This document shows, piece after piece, positions 38,032-46,779 of a stretch of DNA of 64,000 nucleotides (positions are counted from its first letter, which is position 1; every line of letters starts with the position of its first letter). The DNA comes from an uncultured Bacteroides sp. (GTDB taxonomy: Bacteria; Bacteroidota; Bacteroidia; Bacteroidales; Bacteroidaceae). The translations under genes were made by a program, and so were the position numbers. Where the stretch lies: contig CABMPP010000019.1 of assembly GCA_902388495.1 (NCBI GenBank), positions 11,923 to 75,922 on the forward strand, in the 5' to 3' direction. Under the pieces are notes generated by a model that saw only the letters and a program-made list of their open reading frames with translations, searched no databases and was not told the DNA's origin.

Positions 38032-38919
38032 TTATTTCTTAGGGGTAGATTCGGATGCAGGAAACACAAGTCCGTCACGCAGCCATTTCTCTAATTCGCC
38101 TGTCCATTGGCGCTTGTAGGTGAAGTTGTCGCGGAAGCCCCAACCATGTTCGCCGGTAGGATATACATGCAGGCTGGCAGGAACTTTCTGGTCGCGCAGG
38201 GCAAGGAAATAGCCGATGCCATTGATAGGCGGTACTGCGCCATCGTCGGCAGAAAGCATGATGAATGCCTGTGGAGATCGTGGTGAAACTTGTCTCTCAA
38301 GCGAATACTTCTGTTCCAGTTCCTGAGACGGATTGGCTCCGATCAGGTTCTCGCGGGAACCTGCGTGCGTAACACCTTTCAGCATGGAGATGACCGGATA
38401 GAACAGAATCTGAAAATCGGGACGCGTCTTGTCACTGCTGTAAAGAGTGGCAAGAGAAGCAGCCAGATGTCCGCCGGCAGAAGCTCCCATAATACCTACG
38501 CGTGCAGGATTGACACCCCATTCGGCAGCGTGTTCGCGTACAAGGCGGATGGCCTGCTCGGCATCGGAAAGAGGTACCTCGTAGTTGCCGTTCGGCATGC
38601 GGTATTTCAGAACTACATACGTGATGCCTTGGGTATTAAACCAGGGAGCCATGTCATGACCTTCATGGTTCATGGCAAGACGCGCATAACCACCGCCCGG
38701 GCACATGATGATAGCCATACCGTTCGGCTTTTCCGCCGGATAGACGGTGATGGAAGGATTGACTACATTGGCAACACGTCCGCCGTTCAGGTCTTCTTCC
38801 GTACCCGTCAGCCCGTTACTATTAGGGGCACCATTGGGCCATAGAAGCAGCTCAACGGGCTTTTGTGCAGATAACATCGTTGTTACAAATAGGAAAGATA
38901 AGATTAAAATCTTTTTCAT
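38032..38919 (-). CDS. Secreted alpha/beta-hydrolase esterase
   Basis: This is a 295-residue esterase with signal peptide (MKKILILSFLFVTTMLSA). Catalytic features: oxyanion region CPGGGYARLAMNHEG (about 74-88), nucleophile IMGASAGGHLA (Ser about 146), Asp in SADDGAVPP (about 225) and His in TGEHGWGF (about 257). This architecture is common among Bacteroides carbohydrate esterases (acetyl-xylan esterase-like or BD-FAE type), so deacetylation or deacylation of a glycan is probable. It lies 9 bp upstream of the beta-galactosidase and 17 bp after the transporter, so all three are likely co-transcribed. Confidence 0.9.
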   Translation of the reverse strand: MKKILILSFLFVTTMLSAQKPVELLLWPNGAPNSNGLTGTEEDLNGGRVANVVNPSITVYPAEKPNGMAIIMCPGGGYARLAMNHEGHDMAPWFNTQGITYVVLKYRMPNGNYEVPLSDAEQAIRLVREHAAEWGVNPARVGIMGASAGGHLAASLATLYSSDKTRPDFQILFYPVISMLKGVTHAGSRENLIGANPSQELEQKYSLERQVSPRSPQAFIMLSADDGAVPPINGIGYFLALRDQKVPASLHVYPTGEHGWGFRDNFTYKRQWTGELEKWLRDGLVFPASESTPKK

Positions 38920-38936
38920 TGCTTTAATTTTAAAAG

Positions 38937-40928
38937 TTACTTAGTTTTCATAGAAGCCTTGATGAAGTAGAATATCAGGATGGCATAAGCACCGAGTGCC
39001 AGTACTTCAGACCAGGTATTGTTCAGCCAGGCATCGTTCACCAGATTGACCCCTCCGAAACGCATGGCAGCACTTACCACACCCATCAGTGCACCACCGG
39101 CAATGAAACCGGATGCAAGCAGCGTACCCTTTTCGCCACGTTCTGCGTTGAGAGCGGCATCTTTGCTGCGGCTGGTCACGTACCAATTGACGGCGCCACC
39201 CACTACCAGCGGTACGTTCAGTTCCAACGGGATGAACATACCCAGCGCAAACGCCAGTGCAGGAATCTTGCAGGCATTCAGGATAATAGCAAGTACCGCA
39301 CCGATAGCATACAGCAACCAGGGAGCACCTACACCATTCATCAGTGGTTCGATAACTGCCGCCATGGCATTGGCCTGCGGAGCAGCCAGTTGTCCACTGG
39401 TGAAACCGTATGTTTTGTTCAGGATAATCATTACACCGCCTACGGTGGCAGCAGAAACAATCGTTCCGAGGAACTTCCACGTCTCCTGCTTGGCGGGCGT
39501 ACTACCCAACCAATAACCGATTTTCAAGTCGGTAATGAACCCACCTGCCATAGATAATGCTGTGCAGACAACACCACCCATCACAAGCGCTGCCACCATT
39601 CCTTCCGGACCTTTCAGGCCAACGGCTACCATCACTACGGATGCCAGGATCAAAGTCATCAGCGTCATGCCGGAAACCGGATTGGTTCCTACAATGGCGA
39701 TGGCATTGGCTGCTACGGTTGTGAAGAGGAAAGCGATGCCGGCTACCAGTAAGATCGCTACTATGGTGTGCAGCAGATTGCCCTGCATAACATCAAAATA
39801 GAAAAACAATACCACCAATATCAATGTGATGATAGAGCCGATGGCAATAATCTTCATAGAGATATCCCGTTGCGTACGCTTTACGCTTGCTTCTACGTTG
39901 GACTTGCCACCCATTTCTTTTGCAGCCAGCCCTACGGCACTCTTAATGATACCCCATGACTTGACGATACCGATGATACCTGCCATAGCGATACCTCCGA
40001 TACCGATACTCTTGGCGTAGTACTTAAAGATTTCCTCCGGTGCCATAGCCCCTACAGTTGCAGTGATTTCCGGATTCCACTGATTCAAAACACTGTCTCC
40101 AAAAATCAGGGACATACCGGGAATGATAATCCACCATACAGCCAGTGAACCGGCACAGATGATAGATGCATATTTCAGTCCGACGATATATCCCAAACCA
40201 AGTACGGCAGCGCCTGTATTAACTTTGAATACCAGTTTCGCCTTTTCTGCCAGCATTTCGCCGAAGCCGCAAACGCGGGTTGTGAAGTTTTCGTTCCACC
40301 AGCCGAAGGTAGCCACGATAAAGTCGTACAGACCACCGATGATACCTGCCATCAGCAACGGTTTGGCCTGGCTGCCTCCTTTTTCACCGGAGACAAGCAC
40401 CTGCGTAGTGGCAGTTGCTTCAGGGAAAGGATATTGGCCGTGCATGTCGCTTACGAAATATTTACGGAAGGGGATAAGGAAGAGGATACCCAGCACACCT
40501 CCAAGCAGCGAACTGATGAATACTTGTGTGAAGGTAACAGTGATTTCTTTCGGATAGGTTTCCTGAAGAATATACAATGCCGGAAGGGTGAAAATGGCAC
40601 CTGCCACGATAACTCCCGAACTGGCTCCGATGGATTGGATGATGACGTTTTCGCCCAACGCATTTTTACGCTTGGCAGCTCCCGACACACCTACGGCAAT
40701 GATGGCGATGGGGATGGCAGCTTCGAATACCTGCCCTACCTTCAGTCCCAGATAGGCCGCAGCAGCCGAAAAGAGGATAGCCATCAATATACCCCACGTC
40801 ACTGACCAAGGATTTACTTCTGGATACTTTTTGTCCGGGCTCATCAGTGGATTGTACACTTCACCCGGTTTCAGTTCACGGAACGCGTTCTCCGGTAATC
40901 CGGTAATTGGTTCTTCTTCTTGTTTCAT
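38937..40928 (-). CDS. OPT-family oligopeptide/metal-chelate transporter
   Basis: This is an inner-membrane transporter of 663 residues with about 14-16 helices. Family features include WSVTWGILMAILFSAAAAYLG (about 41-61), IGASSGVIVAGAIFTLPALY, the cytoplasmic KYFVSDMHGQYPFPEATATT (about 156-175, the P-F-P-E-A-T-A motif of bacterial OPT proteins), and GWWNENF. It is the bacterial OPT branch rather than the yellow-stripe type. Likely substrates are oligopeptides or glycopeptides; some relatives carry metal chelates. It opens the operon with the esterase and GH2 genes. Confidence 0.92.
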   Translation of the reverse strand: MKQEEEPITGLPENAFRELKPGEVYNPLMSPDKKYPEVNPWSVTWGILMAILFSAAAAYLGLKVGQVFEAAIPIAIIAVGVSGAAKRKNALGENVIIQSIGASSGVIVAGAIFTLPALYILQETYPKEITVTFTQVFISSLLGGVLGILFLIPFRKYFVSDMHGQYPFPEATATTQVLVSGEKGGSQAKPLLMAGIIGGLYDFIVATFGWWNENFTTRVCGFGEMLAEKAKLVFKVNTGAAVLGLGYIVGLKYASIICAGSLAVWWIIIPGMSLIFGDSVLNQWNPEITATVGAMAPEEIFKYYAKSIGIGGIAMAGIIGIVKSWGIIKSAVGLAAKEMGGKSNVEASVKRTQRDISMKIIAIGSIITLILVVLFFYFDVMQGNLLHTIVAILLVAGIAFLFTTVAANAIAIVGTNPVSGMTLMTLILASVVMVAVGLKGPEGMVAALVMGGVVCTALSMAGGFITDLKIGYWLGSTPAKQETWKFLGTIVSAATVGGVMIILNKTYGFTSGQLAAPQANAMAAVIEPLMNGVGAPWLLYAIGAVLAIILNACKIPALAFALGMFIPLELNVPLVVGGAVNWYVTSRSKDAALNAERGEKGTLLASGFIAGGALMGVVSAAMRFGGVNLVNDAWLNNTWSEVLALGAYAILIFYFIKASMKTK

Positions 40929-41004
40929 GATTTTGCTGTTTTATGTTTATGATTTCACTTTTTGTATCAGATATATCAATTTAAAGTTCAAAGAAAGCAA
41001 AAAA

Positions 41005-41030
41005 AAAGGAGAATTGAAAAATTCTCCTTT
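41005..41030 (-). terminator. Intrinsic terminator of the DUF1573 gene
   Basis: An 11-bp perfect stem (41005-41015 with 41020-41030) with a GAAA-type tetraloop is followed, reading the minus strand, by a run of Ts. Confidence 0.88.
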
Positions 41031-41050
41031 AATCTATATCATAAAAACGT

Positions 41051-41446
41051 TTATTTCGCGTCTTTCGCTGTCATATCCCCTTCGATGAATAGTCTCATCA
41101 GTTCTGTTTTGGCATTGGTGCGCAAAGTGATGGACTTCTTGAAGTGTCCGGGATATCTGCCCGTTCCGTTGTAAGTAACCTTTATAGTTCCAGTCTTTCC
41201 CGGTAATATCGGTTCTTGTGTATATTCGGGCACTGTACATCCACAGGATGCTACTGCCTGATGAATAACCAGTGGAGCATCACCGATATTGGTAAACTTA
41301 AAAGTATAAGTTACAACCGGATTGTTTTCAGAGAATGTACCAAAATTATGTGTGGTTTCCTCAAATTTAATGTCTGCCTGGCCTTGTGCGTAGGCATAAC
41401 CGATGCTCATTACCAGCATCATCATATAAAAAGCGATTTTCTTCAT
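41051..41446 (-). CDS. Secreted DUF1573 protein
   Basis: This is a 131-residue exported protein with signal peptide MKKIAFYMMMLVMSIGYAYA. DUF1573 is an immunoglobulin-like beta-sandwich (ASPM/SPD-2/Hydin type). The hallmark strand pattern FEETTHNFGTFSENNPVV (about 27-44), FKFTNIGDAPLVIHQAVASCGCTVPEY (Cys-Gly-Cys pair, read about 50-76) and ILPGKTGTIKVTYN is complete. The frame opens 11 codons earlier, but the signal peptide and the -7 box favour 41446. Function is unknown in the family. It is monocistronic, with its own terminator. Confidence 0.88.
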   Translation of the reverse strand: MKKIAFYMMMLVMSIGYAYAQGQADIKFEETTHNFGTFSENNPVVTYTFKFTNIGDAPLVIHQAVASCGCTVPEYTQEPILPGKTGTIKVTYNGTGRYPGHFKKSITLRTNAKTELMRLFIEGDMTAKDAK

Positions 41447-41476
41447 GTCTTTATCTTTTTTATATTTCAACGGGGG

Positions 41477-41484
41477 CAAAGGTA
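41477..41484 (-). promoter_or_regulatory. -7 promoter element of the DUF1573 gene
   Basis: TACCTTTG on the minus strand fits TAnnTTTG, 30 nt before the start codon. A small palindrome (TTTTCGGGAAAA, about 41490-41501) overlaps the region upstream. Confidence 0.55.
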
Positions 41485-41538
41485 ACCCATTTTCGGGAAA
41501 ATAACCTCAATGGTGTGCGAAATTGTATTAAAATGGGC

Positions 41539-42246
41539 TCAGAAACTATCTATTCGTATGATAAGGAGTGAAAAATAAGGGAAGCGGAGGGTGCCAATCT
41601 GCCCGGCATCACTCAAGTACTTCTCATTCGGAGTTCCCACATTCTCAAAGTAGTGATAACTGTATTCAGGATGCCGGCAGATACAGCGGTGGATTTCATC
41701 GGTACATTGGGAGAGTTTCATAATGACAATGGCACTCTTTTCGTGTATCAGCTTTTCTATCTCTTCGGCGGTAGTGGTACCGGGAATTACAGTGAGGCGC
41801 TCTTCCTGACTGGCTACGTGCAATCCGGCCAGCGCACCGGCAGCAATGAATGCCGGAATGCCTGCAATGTGTTCAACGGGAATGTCGTTTGCTTGCAGTT
41901 GCTCATATACATAATATATAGAGGAGTAGAAACCGGCATCTCCCTCTGCGACGATACACACCTTTTTCCCACTCAGGTGGAGTGCGGATGCTTCTGCATA
42001 AACCTGCTCGTAGGCGTTAAAAGCCTGTGTGCGCTGTTTGCTCATGGGGAGGGGGAAGCGGCAGATGTTGCTCTCCGGGATGGCAAGTTGCTGCATGATG
42101 TCGGCGGCCCGCGAGAGGATTCTTCCGTCTTTTGTATGCGTTTCGGGGCAGAAGATACTGTCGGCTGCTTGTAGGGCTTTCAAACCTTTTACGGTGATTA
42201 ACTCCGGTTCGCCGGGACCGAGGGATACGAATATGATAGGATGCAT
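41539..42246 (-). CDS. cobI: Precorrin-2/cobalt-factor-2 C20-methyltransferase
   Basis: This SAM-dependent methyltransferase of corrin-ring synthesis has 235 residues, a normal CobI/CbiL length. Motifs: IIFVSLGPGEPELITVKGLKAL (glycine-rich start and P-x-x-LT-x-x-A pattern, about 4-25), VCIVAEGDAGFYSSIYYVYE (about 96-115; G-D-x-x-F-Y-S), and IAGIPAFIAAGALAGL (about 128-143). The C-terminus is complete. No other cob/cbi gene is in the window, so it is separated from the rest of the pathway. CobI and CbiL (aerobic and anaerobic) cannot be told apart here; the anaerobic lifestyle favours CbiL. Confidence 0.92.
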   Translation of the reverse strand: MHPIIFVSLGPGEPELITVKGLKALQAADSIFCPETHTKDGRILSRAADIMQQLAIPESNICRFPLPMSKQRTQAFNAYEQVYAEASALHLSGKKVCIVAEGDAGFYSSIYYVYEQLQANDIPVEHIAGIPAFIAAGALAGLHVASQEERLTVIPGTTTAEEIEKLIHEKSAIVIMKLSQCTDEIHRCICRHPEYSYHYFENVGTPNEKYLSDAGQIGTLRFPYFSLLIIRIDSF

Positions 42247-42311
42247 TTCAATAAAAAAATTAAATATTAAAAACTAAACATGAGAGATACGGCGCAAAAG
42301 TCGGTAAATAA

Positions 42312-42342
42312 TCTGTAGGAAACAAGATATTGTTTATCTTTG
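42312..42342 (+). promoter_or_regulatory. Promoter of the AraC-family regulator gene
   Basis: TATCTTTG (42335-42342) is a consensus -7 box, and TCTG (42312-42315) lies 19 nt upstream at the -33 position. A longer open frame starting at TTG 42340 would begin inside this promoter, which is why 42367 is taken as the start. Confidence 0.65.
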
Positions 42343-42366
42343 TGTGTTTATATCAAGAAACAACCA

Positions 42367-43230
42367 ATGTTTATGGATTATCAACTGAATACCCGACTGA
42401 ATGGCAATATTGCCATGACTTCCCATTTCCATGAGAGCGCACAGCTGCAACGTGACAATACCTTATATAAATTTATATGGGTGCAGAGCGGCACACTTAT
42501 ATTGGAAGTAGACCACATCCCTATGTGCCTGTCAAAGAATGAAATCGTGACACTGACCCCGCTGCATCATCTGGAAGTAAAAGAAGTGGATGGCGAATAC
42601 CTCACCTTTGTCTTCAACAGCAATTTCTATTGCATTTACGGACACGATAACGAAGTGTCCTGCAACGGCTTTCTGTTCTTCGGTTCGTCCAAGGTGATGC
42701 GGCTGACACTTTCTGATGAGCAATCTTCCAATCTGCACGACATCGTTCGCATCTTCCGCCAGGAGTCTGCCATCCACGACAATCTGCAAGAGGAAATGCT
42801 GCGCATTGTATTGAAGCGCTTCATTATTACCTGTACGCGTATTGCCCGCCGCAAGTTTGGCGTAGGAGAGGAAAAAGAGAAGACGTTCGATATTATCCGA
42901 CAGTTCTATGTGCTCGTAGATCAGAATTTCAAGGAGAAAAAACAGGTACAGGACTATGCCGACATCCTTTGCCGCTCTCCAAAGACACTTTCCAATTTGT
43001 TTTCTTCCTGCGGTTTGCCTTCGCCCTTGCGTGTGATTCACGAACGGATAGAGGCCGAAGCTATGAGATTGCTATTGTACACCCGTAAAAGTGCGAAAGA
43101 AATCAGTGCCATCCTTGGATTTGAGGACTTGCCGGCATTCAGCCGTTTCTTTAAGAAAATGACCGGAGAAAGTGTTTCGGACTATCGTAAAAGAGCGGAA
43201 CGGGAAGAATTGCCAACTGTTGCGGAATAA
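42367..43230 (+). CDS. AraC-family transcriptional regulator
   Basis: This is a cytoplasmic regulator of 287 residues from MFMDYQLNTR (a second ATG is two codons on). The N-terminal half is a cupin-like sensing domain (FIWVQSGTLILEVDHIPMCL, about 37-56). The C-terminal AraC domain has two helix-turn-helix units: KKQVQDYADILCRSPKTLSN (about 198-217) and the second with SAKEISAILGFEDLPAFSRFFKKMTG (about 242-267). It precedes an rclC-like and an rclA-like gene in the same direction, so it is a candidate regulator of them, analogous to RclR. Several cysteines occur in the sensor half, but I cannot say they correspond to the redox cysteines of RclR. Confidence 0.88.
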   Translation: MFMDYQLNTRLNGNIAMTSHFHESAQLQRDNTLYKFIWVQSGTLILEVDHIPMCLSKNEIVTLTPLHHLEVKEVDGEYLTFVFNSNFYCIYGHDNEVSCNGFLFFGSSKVMRLTLSDEQSSNLHDIVRIFRQESAIHDNLQEEMLRIVLKRFIITCTRIARRKFGVGEEKEKTFDIIRQFYVLVDQNFKEKKQVQDYADILCRSPKTLSNLFSSCGLPSPLRVIHERIEAEAMRLLLYTRKSAKEISAILGFEDLPAFSRFFKKMTGESVSDYRKRAEREELPTVAE

Positions 43231-43319
43231 TTGCCATTCCGGACATGGAGAAAAACACGGAACTTTGCAGAAACAAAAATCAAGTAGTATTATTTTAATC
43301 ATTAAAGAATAAAACAAAG

Positions 43320-43910
43320 ATGAAAACGAAATTGCAAAGTTTGTTCGTAGCTGCGTTGACGCTGGCTGCTTCTGTTCAGAAATTGGGTATTAATTTAATC
43401 CGTGTTGCTATCCTGGTTATCTTCGTGTGGATTGGCGGTTTGAAGTTTTGGAATTATGAGGCCGAGGGTATTGTGCCTTTCGTGGCAAACAGTCCTTTTA
43501 TGAGTTTTTTCTATGCAAAGAGCGCTCCGGAATATAAGGAGTATAAACTGAAAGAAGGAGAATTCAATGAAGTGAAGCATCAATGGCATGTGGAGAACAA
43601 TACGTACGGTTTCTCTCATGGTTTGGGCATTCTTATCATGTCTATTGGTATTCTTACTTTCCTGGGCATTTTCTCTCCTAAAATCGGTTTGATAGGTGCT
43701 ACATTGGCCATTATTATGACTCTCGGCACGCTTTCCTTCCTGGTGACCACTCCCGAAGTATGGGTGCCCGACTTGGGAAGCGGAGAACATGGTTTCCCGC
43801 TGCTGACGGGAGCGGGGCGCTTGGTTATCAAAGATACGGCTATTCTTGCCGGTGCCATCGTTGTACTGGCCGATAGTGCAAAAAGAGTATTGAACCAACT
43901 AAAGAAATAG
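43320..43910 (+). CDS. YkgB/RclC-like DUF417 membrane protein
   Basis: This is an inner-membrane protein of 196 residues with four predicted helices (about 22-45, 95-118, 122-142 and 170-190). The DUF417 pattern is present: IRVAILVIFVWIGGLKFWNY (about 27-46), FVANSPFMSFFY (about 54-65) and GRLVIKDTAILAGAIVVLAD (about 165-184, the G-R-x-x-x-K-D motif). YkgB (RclC) is part of the reactive-chlorine-resistance operon in E. coli, where it sits beside RclA; the same neighbour follows here after 4 bp. The molecular role is unknown. It has an internal loop of about 30 charged residues not universal in the family. Confidence 0.85.
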   Translation: MKTKLQSLFVAALTLAASVQKLGINLIRVAILVIFVWIGGLKFWNYEAEGIVPFVANSPFMSFFYAKSAPEYKEYKLKEGEFNEVKHQWHVENNTYGFSHGLGILIMSIGILTFLGIFSPKIGLIGATLAIIMTLGTLSFLVTTPEVWVPDLGSGEHGFPLLTGAGRLVIKDTAILAGAIVVLADSAKRVLNQLKK

Positions 43911-43914
43911 AGTT

Positions 43915-45270
43915 ATGAAACAGTATGATGCCATTATCATCGGGTTCGGCAAAGGAGGTAAAACCTTGGCTGCAGAGTTGGCAAAACGGAATCAGTCCGT
44001 TGCCGTGATAGAGCGTTCGGACAAGATGTACGGAGGTACGTGTATCAACATCGGGTGTATTCCTACTAAGACATTGGTACATGCAGCGAAACTGGCCGAT
44101 AAGGATGCTTCTTGGGATGAGAAACAGGCATACTATCGCCGGGCCATTGCGGGGAAAGAGGAAGTGACCTCTTTCCTGCGCCAGAAGAATTATCACAACT
44201 TGGCAGATAATCCTCATATAACTGTATATACGGGCATCGGTTCTTTTGCCGGTCCGGATGTTGTGGAAGTACGGATGGCGGAAGAAACCATACAGTTGCA
44301 GGCATCCCGGATATTTATCAATACGGGAGCAGAAACGATTATCCCGCCGATTGAAGGAATACAAAGCAGTCCCAAAGTATATACCAGCACTTCCATTATG
44401 GAATTGACTGAGTTGCCTGCCCGTCTTGTCATTGTGGGAGGCGGATATATCGGCTTGGAGTTTGCTTCTATGTATGCTTCGTTCGGGTCGCAGGTGACGG
44501 TACTCGAAGGATATTCCGAGTTGATATCCCGCGAAGACCGCGACATTGCAGCCAGTGTTCAGGAGGTATTGGAACAAAAAGGAATTGTGTTCCGGCTGAA
44601 TGCACGCGTGCAGTCTGTGAATGGTTCTACTGTTGTTTATCAGGATGTGGTGACGGGTGAAGAACATCGTCTGGTAGGAGATGCCATATTGCTGGCTACA
44701 GGACGTCGTCCTAATATATCGGGATTGAACTTGGAAGCGGCAGGAGTTGAAGTAAATGAACGCGGGGCTATTATAGTGAATGAACATTTGCAGACAACTA
44801 ACCCGAATATCCGTGCTATCGGTGATGTGAAGGGCGGTTTGCAGTTCACATATATTTCTTTGGATGACTATCGTATTCTGCGCGAAGATTTGTTTGGGGC
44901 AGGAGAGCGGAAAGTATCCGATCGCGATCCGGTAAGTTATTCGGTATTCATTGATCCGCCTCTTGCACGCATTGGGCTGAGTGAAGCGGAAGCCCGTAAG
45001 AAAGGATTGAATATAAAGGTAAATAAACTGCCGGTTGCCGCTATTCCGCGTGCCAGGACTTTGGGAGATACCAATGGTGTGTTCAAGGTAGTGGTCGATG
45101 CCGATACGGATAAGATTTTGGGATGTACGCTCTTTGGACCGGATTCGAGTGAGGTTATCAACTTGGTAACTATGGCTATGAAAACAGGGCAGGAGTACAC
45201 TTTTCTGCGCGATTTCATCTTTACGCATCCCAGCATGAGCGAGGCACTGAATGATTTGATGAATTTCTAA
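43915..45270 (+). CDS. rclA: RclA-like FAD/NAD(P) disulfide oxidoreductase
   Basis: This flavoprotein of the pyridine-nucleotide-disulfide (MerA/Lpd) family has 451 residues. FAD-binding start: DAIIIGFGKGGKTLAAELAK (about 5-24). Redox pair GGTCINIGCIPTKTL (Cys about 43 and 48). NAD(P)-binding: LVIVGGGYIGLEFASMYASF (about 162-181). The C-terminal dimerisation domain has FTHPSMSEALNDL. In E. coli, RclA is a copper(II) reductase protecting against hypochlorous acid. The pairing with a YkgB/RclC-like gene 4 bp upstream supports RclA over lipoamide dehydrogenase or mercuric reductase. A catalytic His-Pro in the dimerisation domain is present (THPS). Confidence 0.88.
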   Translation: MKQYDAIIIGFGKGGKTLAAELAKRNQSVAVIERSDKMYGGTCINIGCIPTKTLVHAAKLADKDASWDEKQAYYRRAIAGKEEVTSFLRQKNYHNLADNPHITVYTGIGSFAGPDVVEVRMAEETIQLQASRIFINTGAETIIPPIEGIQSSPKVYTSTSIMELTELPARLVIVGGGYIGLEFASMYASFGSQVTVLEGYSELISREDRDIAASVQEVLEQKGIVFRLNARVQSVNGSTVVYQDVVTGEEHRLVGDAILLATGRRPNISGLNLEAAGVEVNERGAIIVNEHLQTTNPNIRAIGDVKGGLQFTYISLDDYRILREDLFGAGERKVSDRDPVSYSVFIDPPLARIGLSEAEARKKGLNIKVNKLPVAAIPRARTLGDTNGVFKVVVDADTDKILGCTLFGPDSSEVINLVTMAMKTGQEYTFLRDFIFTHPSMSEALNDLMNF

Positions 45271-45612
45271 GTTCGGCGCCGACTGACCGATAACATAACT
45301 TATATATCTTTTCAGGGCTCTAATTTGTATAAATAGATTGATGATAAAAACAATGAAAATACAGCTTTGTAATCTGTTGATTACCAATGTGGTATATTGA
45401 GGCTATCTCAGTATACGACAGAGGTACCCTCAGTATACGACAGAGATACCCTCAGTATACGACAGAGGTACCCTCAAGTAACGACTGAACTGTCCTTCTC
45501 TCTATCATTGTAAATAATTATGTTTATTGTACGAAATCTGTGCTAAGATTCTTTGCGTATCTCCCCAAAAATGCCGAATATTGTACTCGAATTTTATAAA
45601 ATCCGAATAATC
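45271..45612. other. Intergenic region between rclA and the ABC importer genes
   Basis: No gene is seen here. It contains a small palindrome (CGGCGCCG near 45276), the 22-bp tandem repeat at 45407-45485, and an AT-rich stretch before the lipoprotein start. No clean TAnnTTTG box was found for the importer operon. Confidence 0.5.
45407..45485. repeat. 22-bp tandem repeat, three full copies plus a partial
   Basis: The units at 45407-45428, 45429-45450 and 45451-45472 are identical except one base (GGTACC versus GATACC). A degenerate fourth copy starts at 45473. Each unit contains the palindromes GTATAC and GGTACC. The period of 22 bp is about two helical turns, placing each copy on the same DNA face. 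Confidence 0.9.
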
Positions 45613-46779
45613 ATGACTCGAATACCTATCGCGGGCATTGTACTTCTATGTATTTTATGTATAACTTCTTGCGGCTCAAAGTCGAAACAAGCTTCCGGTG
45701 AACATGCTGCTGCAGATTATTCTGTATCTGCAGCAGATACGGCCGCTACCATTACGCCTGTTTATGCAAAAGGCTATTCTGTGAAATATCTTCCCGGAAA
45801 CATTCGCTTGGTAGACTTGCGTGATCCTCAGAAAGAGAGCAGTAATACTTTTCATTATGCTTTGGTACCGAAGGGTACGAAACCTGTCGGTATTCCCAAT
45901 GATTATACTGTCATTGAAACTCCGGTAGAGCATGTCATCTGTATGACTTCCCTGCAACTTTCCAATTTTATTCGTCTGGATGCCTGCGACTATGTAGTGG
46001 GCATAACAAGCACGCGCCACCTCTTCAACAAAGAGATGAACGAGCGTTTGAAGTCCGGCAAGACAGCTAAGATCGGCATCGAAGGAAACTTTGATAATGA
46101 GGTGATAATGAGCGTCAATCCTGATGTTATCTTCATCTCTCCCTTTAAGCGCGGAGGCTATGATGCCATGCGTGAAATCGGCATTCCTTTGGTTCCACAT
46201 CTGGGATATAAAGAAATGACACCGCTGGGACAGGCCGAATGGATTAAATTCATCGGAATGTTCATCGGACAGGAAGCAGAGGCGAATGCCCGCTTTGCTG
46301 CCATCGAAAAGAGATACAATGAATTGAGGGAATTGGCTGCGGATGTAGAGAAACGTCCGGTTGTGTTCAGTGGCGAGATACGTGGTGGTAACTGGTACGC
46401 AGTAGGCGGGAAGAGCTTCCTTGCCGAGCTTTTTCGTGATGCCGGTGCCGATTATTTCTTGAAAGATGATCCCCGTTCGGGCGGTGTTACCCTGGATTTT
46501 GAAACGGTATATAGTCAGGCAGAGAGTGCTGATTTCTGGCGAATCGTCAACAGTTACGACGGCACGTTCTCGTATGATGCCTTGAAGTCTCTCGATCCCC
46601 GTTATGCCGATTTCCGTGCATTCCGCGACAAAGGGGTTATCTACTGCAATATGCGCGAGCAACCTTTCTACGAAAGCATGCCTATGGAACCGGAAATTGT
46701 CCTGGAGGACTTGATACACGCTTTCCATCCTGATTTGTTACCCGATTATACTCCTAAATATTACGCTCGCTTGAAATGA
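45613..46779 (+). CDS. Lipoprotein substrate-binding protein of a class III ABC importer
   Basis: This periplasm-facing lipoprotein has 388 residues and binds the ligand for the downstream permease. The signal peptide ends in a lipobox (IVLLCILCITSC, Cys about 20). The TroA/BtuF-like fold follows: VEHVICMTSLQLSNFIRLDA, VVGITSTRHL, GNFDNEVIMSVNPDVIFISP (about 155-174) and FRDAGADYFLKDDPRSGG. Helical-backbone binding proteins of this class carry siderophores, haem or corrinoids. The ligand cannot be fixed from sequence. The frame also opens 20 codons earlier with an unusual start, but the lipobox spacing supports 45613. It overlaps the permease gene by 4 bp. Confidence 0.88.
   Translation: MTRIPIAGIVLLCILCITSCGSKSKQASGEHAAADYSVSAADTAATITPVYAKGYSVKYLPGNIRLVDLRDPQKESSNTFHYALVPKGTKPVGIPNDYTVIETPVEHVICMTSLQLSNFIRLDACDYVVGITSTRHLFNKEMNERLKSGKTAKIGIEGNFDNEVIMSVNPDVIFISPFKRGGYDAMREIGIPLVPHLGYKEMTPLGQAEWIKFIGMFIGQEAEANARFAAIEKRYNELRELAADVEKRPVVFSGEIRGGNWYAVGGKSFLAELFRDAGADYFLKDDPRSGGVTLDFETVYSQAESADFWRIVNSYDGTFSYDALKSLDPRYADFRAFRDKGVIYCNMREQPFYESMPMEPEIVLEDLIHAFHPDLLPDYTPKYYARLK

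Noticed and set aside
43840..45387. A 515-codon open frame on the minus strand opposite rclA
   Set aside because: The plus-strand RclA homologue has FAD, redox-Cys and NAD motifs in order; the antisense text has none.
45407..45485. CRISPR array
   Set aside because: The 22-bp units are directly adjacent with no spacers, and there are no cas genes.
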